Below, in pieces: positions 5,613 to 9,097 of a stretch of DNA of 9,097 bases (the first letter of the stretch is position 1; each line of letters starts with the position of its first letter). This DNA is from Proteobacteria bacterium UBA6920. GTDB lineage: Bacteria > Pseudomonadota > Gammaproteobacteria > SG8-11. The position numbers were made by a program, and so were the translations under genes. The DNA is taken from positions 1-9,097 of the forward strand of contig DKAS01000067.1 of the NCBI GenBank assembly GCA_002448875.1. The letters run 5' to 3'. The notes under the pieces are model-generated. The model was not told the origin of the DNA. It saw only the letters and a list, made by a program, of their open reading frames with translations, and made no database searches.

Positions 5613-6359
5613 TTAGGCCGGCAAACCCCCGGCCTGGCCGACCACACAATTTATATATGTCTGCTCCAGCGTTTCCCCGCCATAAGTCCGCCGGCAAGCG
5701 GCGGGGGTACCATCGAAGTGCAGGCGATGCTCATGCAGAATCAGCATCCGATCGCATAATTCGTCGACATCGGCCAGCAGATGGGTGCTGAAAAACAGCG
5801 TGGTTCCCCGACGATGCAAAGCACGCAGCAGCGCTTTGCAACCCAGACGCGCGCGCGGATCCAGCCCGGTCATGGGCTCATCCAGCAGCAACAGGCGCTT
5901 ACCGCTGAGAATACAGGCGGCCAGACCGAGTTTCTGCGCCATGCCCTTGGAGTAATGCCGGACGTTGCGCGGCAAATCCCGCGGATCCATATCGAGCTGG
6001 CGCAGCACCTCGTCAGTGGCCGCGTCGCTGCGCACCGCGCCATGCAGGCGCTGCATGTAGCGCAGAAAATCCGTGCCACGCAAATAGTCGGGCGGCAGAA
6101 AACTTTCCGGCAGGTAGGCGATATCACGCCGCGCCCGCAGTTCGGTGGCAGGAATATCGTCAATGAGGATATTGCCCCGGTCGGGGCGCACGAAATCCAG
6201 AAGACACTTGAGCAGCGTGGTTTTGCCCGCCCCGTTGCCACCCACCAGGGCGACACTGGCGCCGCCGGCAATGGTCAGCGAGACATCCTGCAGCGCCGGC
6301 TGCCCGCCATAGCTCTTGCTGACACCGGTGAAACGAAGCAGGGCGGGAGTCTGAGTCAT
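5613..6359 (-). CDS. ABC transporter ATP-binding protein, ABC-2/NosF-like
   Basis: 248-residue ATPase expected to drive an ABC-2 type permease. Walker A is GGNGAGKT (40-47), the Q-loop region reads AYLPESF (81-87) with Pro-Glu in place of Gln as in many ABC-2 ATPases, the signature is the variant HYSKGMAQKLGLA (135-147), Walker B is LLLLDEPMTGLDP (156-168), and the switch His is H193 (STHLL). It is of the CcmA/NosF type (COG1131-like). It is the last gene of the run that starts with pilU. The probable partner permease is three genes upstream at 7818-8588, and no other permease is in view. The ATG at 6359 has no clear Shine-Dalgarno, but an in-frame TGA lies four codons upstream and no better start follows. 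The transported substrate is unknown. Confidence 0.88.
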   Translation of the reverse strand: MTQTPALLRFTGVSKSYGGQPALQDVSLTIAGGASVALVGGNGAGKTTLLKCLLDFVRPDRGNILIDDIPATELRARRDIAYLPESFLPPDYLRGTDFLRYMQRLHGAVRSDAATDEVLRQLDMDPRDLPRNVRHYSKGMAQKLGLAACILSGKRLLLLDEPMTGLDPRARLGCKALLRALHRRGTTLFFSTHLLADVDELCDRMLILHEHRLHFDGTPAACRRTYGGETLEQTYINCVVGQAGGLPA

Positions 6360-6471
6360 GGAAAAATATTCATCTGCCGGAGGCGATAACCGCCAGCCAT
6401 TGAGCGTAAACCAGGTGCAGGAGAAAGTAAAAGCCTGTAACGCCGAACCGGCCCCTGAATGCGCCGCCGGC

Positions 6472-7077
6472 TCAGAACCGCCAGGTCAGCGCCGTGTAGT
6501 TGGTCGTCAGACTATAGGCCGTGGGACCGCCGGGATTGGCGCCCAGCATGCTGCCGGCATCCATGTAACCGTCATCCACCTGCAGATCGATCACCGACGC
6601 GTATTCGCCCATGACGTTGCCCAGCACCAGTCGGTTGCTGTTGGCGATGGTATACAGAGCCTGGCCGCCGGTGACCCCCAGCATGCCGCCCAGCGCGTGA
6701 TTGGGCTGGATCTGACCGCTGCCGTTGATAAAACCCGCGTTGCGCAGATGCGCCCACAGCAGCACCGATTCATCGGTCAAGGTGGCCGAATCCCAATTTC
6801 CCTGAATGATACCGTTGCCGCAGGCCTGGCTGCCGGAACTGACGCAATTGGTGCCGCCATGATGGGCGTTGGCCTGCGGATCGTCACCGGGCAGCACCTT
6901 GAACCGGTCCTGATAGGCATAGATCGCGGCGACGGTCCCCTGCATATTGTTGACGATATTTTTTACCTTGCCGGACTTTATCATTTCCTGGCCTTTCAGA
7001 ATGCCGCCCAGCAGCAAACCGATAATCACCATCACGATGGCGATTTCAATCAAAGTAAAACCAGACTGTTTTTTCAT
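6472..7077 (-). CDS. Type IV prepilin-like (pseudopilin) protein
   Basis: 201 residues. The class III signal is MKKQSG|FTLIEIAIVMVIIGLLLGG: prepilin peptidase would cut after G6, leaving N-terminal Phe and Glu at mature position 5, followed by the hydrophobic helix (7-27). The globular part has AAIYAYQDRFKVLPGDDP (50-67) and VIDLQVDDGYMDAGSM (162-177), which I associate with a family of type II secretion-like pilins common in beta/gammaproteobacteria. Two Cys (78, 86) could form a tight disulfide loop. The ATG at 7077 is preferred because GAGGA (7086-7090) is eight bases upstream and the leader is then the standard six residues; the in-frame ATG at 7098 has no ribosome site. It lies 30 bp after the TPR-like gene and 112 bp before the ABC ATPase gene. 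At about 195 mature residues it is longer than a PilA-type major pilin. It could be a fibre subunit, a minor pilin or a secretion pseudopilin. Confidence 0.88.
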   Translation of the reverse strand: MKKQSGFTLIEIAIVMVIIGLLLGGILKGQEMIKSGKVKNIVNNMQGTVAAIYAYQDRFKVLPGDDPQANAHHGGTNCVSSGSQACGNGIIQGNWDSATLTDESVLLWAHLRNAGFINGSGQIQPNHALGGMLGVTGGQALYTIANSNRLVLGNVMGEYASVIDLQVDDGYMDAGSMLGANPGGPTAYSLTTNYTALTWRF

Positions 7078-7085
7078 GTTCCACT

Positions 7086-7090
7086 TCCTC
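7086..7090 (-). promoter_or_regulatory. Ribosome binding site that fixes the prepilin start
   Basis: GAGGA on the minus strand, eight bases before the ATG at 7077. It selects the start giving the canonical six-residue leader MKKQSG over the upstream in-frame ATG at 7098. Confidence 0.7.
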
Positions 7091-7107
7091 GCTGCCATGA
7101 CTGGGAA

Positions 7108-7815
7108 CTACGAACCGGCGTCGCCGGTATTGCGCTCCCGCATCTTCCCTAACTCGTCCTCGAGAAACCGCTTCTCCACCGGGTTGGAAACCGTGCCGCT
7201 TTCCAGCAACGCCCGCAGCGCCACTGCCGCGCCGGCGTTATCCCCTGCGTCTTGCAGCAGAAATATATGCATCTGCCGTGCCCAGCCGGGAATGGCCCAT
7301 TTGCCTGAAATATCGGAAATTGTCTGGGAATACTTTAGCGCAAGAGGCAGGTCTCCCAGGCGGTGTTTGGCCACAATGGCGGCGTGAACCATCCACGGCC
7401 AGCGCCGCGCCGGGTCCCTGGGAAATTCCTGGTAGATCCAGTCCAGCATCAACCGCTGGCGCGAGCTATCGGGCACAAAGGTGTAAATACGCGCCGCCGC
7501 CATCAGGGAATACTGCGCGCGCGGATCCAGGTCCAGAATGGTCTGCAGCCAGGTCAGCAGGCGACCATAGTCCAGAGCGCCCCAGGCAGCGTTCCCGTCC
7601 CGGGCCTGCAGCCAGAGCATCAATAATTTGGACAGCGCCGTGTGCTCGCCCAGGTCCACCGCCCGCAGACCGGCCGCCGGCGGCGCCGATGCCAGCGGCG
7701 CGGACCCGGCCGCCGGCGACGACGCCAGCCCGTGCCAGGTCAACTGCGCCAGCAACAGCAAGGGCAAGGTCCAGCGCAGCCACGCCGGCACTTGCCGCCA
7801 GGGTCGCTGCTGCAT
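7108..7815 (-). CDS. Membrane-anchored alpha-helical (TPR-like) protein, function unknown
   Basis: 235 residues. One hydrophobic segment near the N-terminus (about 12-31, WLRWTLPLLLLAQLTW) follows a basic start, predicting a single-pass inner-membrane protein with a periplasmic domain. An Ala/Pro linker (32-49) leads to a helical domain rich in Leu, Ala and Trp. Helix pairs such as LDYGRLLTWLQTILDLDP (81-98), QYSLMAAARIYTFVPD (101-116), WMVHAAIVAKHRLGDLPLALKYSQ (141-164) and WARQMHIFLLQDAGDNAGAAVALRALL (178-204) look like TPR-type repeats. I believe similar proteins occur beside this kind of pilin in other beta/gammaproteobacteria, but no function is known to me. The ATG at 7815 is 2 bp after the permease stop, so translation is likely coupled; AGGA of the permease end lies about ten bases upstream. 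It may be an assembly or scaffold partner of the pilin or exporter. Confidence 0.75.
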   Translation of the reverse strand: MQQRPWRQVPAWLRWTLPLLLLAQLTWHGLASSPAAGSAPLASAPPAAGLRAVDLGEHTALSKLLMLWLQARDGNAAWGALDYGRLLTWLQTILDLDPRAQYSLMAAARIYTFVPDSSRQRLMLDWIYQEFPRDPARRWPWMVHAAIVAKHRLGDLPLALKYSQTISDISGKWAIPGWARQMHIFLLQDAGDNAGAAVALRALLESGTVSNPVEKRFLEDELGKMRERNTGDAGS

Positions 7816-7817
7816 GC

Positions 7818-8588
7818 TCAGAAGTTCCTGCGATGCAAGTCAAACAGGGCCGCCGCCGCCAGCAGCGGAATGTATATCAGTGTTTGCAGCAGCACCGGCG
7901 TCAGGCTGGCGGCGCCGGCGGTGTGGTACACCAGCCAGTCGGTGACGGCGAAATAATCCAGCCCCGGCAGGAAAAAAGCGATGAGGTCCAGCAGGCTGGA
8001 CAACAACGCCGGCGACGCAGCGTCCCCATCCGCCGGCAGCGCCTGCCCCAGCAGCTGCAGGGCGTGCATGCTGCGCGCCAGTACATAACAGGCAAACACC
8101 GCCAGCATGGCCATCACCGTGTGCCCCAGACTCAGCACGCAGACCAGGGCCAGGCCGACGACCAGCAGTAGTTCACAGCACAGGGAAAGCAGCCAGATCG
8201 ACACTTGCAGCGACGGCGCGTAAAACCACAGGGGCAGGGCCAGCAGCCCGGCCACCAGCAGCGCCAGCCACCCATAGCCGAGAAATTTGCCCGCCAGGTA
8301 GTGACCACGACCGAGGGCGCAGGCCAGCACCAGTTCCAGGCGTTTTTCCGTCAGTTCGCGCGCCATGCCGGTGACCACCGCCAAACTCAGCAGCACCACG
8401 GCGCTGCCGCGCAGCAGCACGCCAAGGAAGGCGGTTTGAAATTCGCGGGTCTCGATGATGGCCAGGGCGGAGAGAAACTGCGCGCCGCACAGCGCCAGCA
8501 GCAACAGCAGCGCCACACCGTACAAGGTGCGGCTGCGCAGATTTTCCAGCAAGGTATACCAGGCGATGGCGTGGATCTTTTCTGCCAT
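7818..8588 (-). CDS. ABC-2 type transporter permease (NosY/COG1277-like)
   Basis: 256 residues with about six membrane helices (roughly 22-44, 57-75, 105-123, 131-152, 156-175, 233-249). Between helices 2 and 3 is the cytosolic stretch ARELTEKRLELVLACALGRGHYLAGKFLG (76-104), the usual 'E...R.lelvla.p..R..yl.GK' pattern of ABC-2 permeases such as NosY. A polar loop near 183-225 precedes the last helix. The only ATPase in view, 5613-6359, is its likely partner although two genes lie between. The ATG at 8588 is 25 bp after the pilU stop, with a G-rich stretch as a weak ribosome site. The substrate is unknown; members of the family export lipids, glycans or peptides, or serve in metalloenzyme maturation. 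Confidence 0.85.
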   Translation of the reverse strand: MAEKIHAIAWYTLLENLRSRTLYGVALLLLLALCGAQFLSALAIIETREFQTAFLGVLLRGSAVVLLSLAVVTGMARELTEKRLELVLACALGRGHYLAGKFLGYGWLALLVAGLLALPLWFYAPSLQVSIWLLSLCCELLLVVGLALVCVLSLGHTVMAMLAVFACYVLARSMHALQLLGQALPADGDAASPALLSSLLDLIAFFLPGLDYFAVTDWLVYHTAGAASLTPVLLQTLIYIPLLAAAALFDLHRRNF

Positions 8589-8613
8589 AAGCCCCCGTCA
8601 GTACATTGCGTGA

Positions 8614-9097
8614 CTATTTTGGATCCATGGACAGCCCGGAAGATTTCTTCTTGGCGCGCGACCCCAGCGGGTTGCTGTTCTTGTCCGCCACCGGCGCGAT
8701 CGACAACTCTGAGTTGACTTCGCCGGCGGTGCCTTCGGAAAGACTGATGCGCAAACGCAGGTTATTCTGCGAATCGGCGTTACGCAGCGCTTCTTCCAGC
8801 GGTATCTTGCCTTCTTTGTACAATTTGTACAAGGCGCCATCGAAGGTCTGCATGCCGATGTTTTCGGATTTCTCCATGATCTCCTTGATGGCGTGAATAT
8901 CGCCTTTGAGGATCAGGTCGCAGATCAGCGGCGTGCCCAGCAGGACTTCGACCGCCACGGTGCGCTTTTCGTCCACGGTGCGCACCAGACGTTGAGAGAT
9001 GATGGCGCGCACGTTCAGTGACAGGTCCATCAGCAACTGGTTGCGGCGTTCTTCCGGGAAAAAGTTGATAATGCGGTCCAGCGCCTGGTTGGCGTTG
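8614..9097 (-). CDS. pilU: Twitching motility retraction ATPase PilU (C-terminal part)
   Basis: The last 160 residues of a PilT/PilU family hexameric ATPase that drives type IV pilus retraction at the inner membrane; the N-terminal domain, Walker A and Walker B lie beyond the right edge. It begins with NANQALDRIINFFPEERRNQ and continues with LLMDLSLNVRAIISQRLV and the region EVLLGTPLICDLILKGDIHAIKEIM. The match GMQTFDGALYKLYKEGKI then EALRNADSQNNLRLRI is the typical PilU C-terminus. FFPEERR plus MDLSLNVRAI favours PilU over PilT. After residue pattern ISLSEG there is a polar Ser/Lys-rich tail of about 40 residues with no recognised motif. pilU usually follows pilT, which should lie just outside the window. 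Downstream, 25 bp away, is the ABC-2 permease. Confidence 0.93.
   Translation of the reverse strand, partial: NANQALDRIINFFPEERRNQLLMDLSLNVRAIISQRLVRTVDEKRTVAVEVLLGTPLICDLILKGDIHAIKEIMEKSENIGMQTFDGALYKLYKEGKIPLEEALRNADSQNNLRLRISLSEGTAGEVNSELSIAPVADKNSNPLGSRAKKKSSGLSMDPK

Noticed and set aside
5377..5697. Upstream extension of the Met-rich protein to 253 residues
   Set aside because: The frame is open, but AGGAG and a signal peptide mark the start at 5376, and the extension would overlap the ABC ATPase gene on the same strand.
6358..7152. Plus-strand open frame of 264 codons
   Set aside because: Antisense to the prepilin gene, which has clear motifs; the shadow protein shows none.
7278..8171. 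Plus-strand open frame of 297 codons
   Set aside because: Antisense shadow of the TPR-like and permease genes; low-complexity Arg/Ala/Gln sequence.

Overview
The window looks like an ordinary chromosomal stretch of a fairly GC-rich Gram-negative proteobacterium, probably Gamma- or Betaproteobacteria. The reasons are a PilU-type twitching ATPase, a type IV prepilin-like protein, an outer-membrane beta-barrel protein with a signal peptide and terminal Phe, a complete modABC operon and a dmeF/dmeR metal-efflux pair. I see no insertion sequence, phage gene, tRNA, rRNA or CRISPR array. Genes are tightly packed, and the largest intergenic gap is about 236 bp (5377-5612).

Region 1 (1-1503) is a divergent metal-homeostasis locus. 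On the minus strand is the 5' part of a DmeF-type cation diffusion facilitator with a His/Asp-repeat loop, cut by the left edge. On the plus strand are an RcnR/CsoR-family repressor (DmeR-like) and, 19 bp later, a class I SAM methyltransferase with a His-rich N-terminus. An inverted repeat with a C4/G4 centre, typical of RcnR-like operators, lies in the shared promoter region between the -35 and -10 of the regulator. The repressor lacks the Cys expected at position 35.

Region 2 (1507-4055, minus) is modA-modB-modC, the ABC importer for molybdate. modB and modC overlap by 4 bp. modC converges with the methyltransferase gene with only 3 bp between their stop codons.

Region 3 (4141-5376, minus) is a likely two-gene unit: a small secreted, Met- and Gln-rich, coiled-coil-like periplasmic protein, followed 30 bp later by an outer-membrane beta-barrel protein. 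Neither has a function I can name.

Region 4 (5613-9097, minus) is the most interesting part. Reading in the direction of transcription, it contains pilU (3' part), an ABC-2 type permease, a membrane-anchored alpha-helical/TPR-like protein, a type IV prepilin-like protein, and an ABC ATPase. The ABC permease and its probable ATPase are split by the helical protein and the pilin, and spacing is very tight (25, 2, 30 and 112 bp). This looks like one functional module joining a pseudopilin-type protein with an ABC-2 exporter downstream of a pilus retraction ATPase. I know of no established function for such a module.
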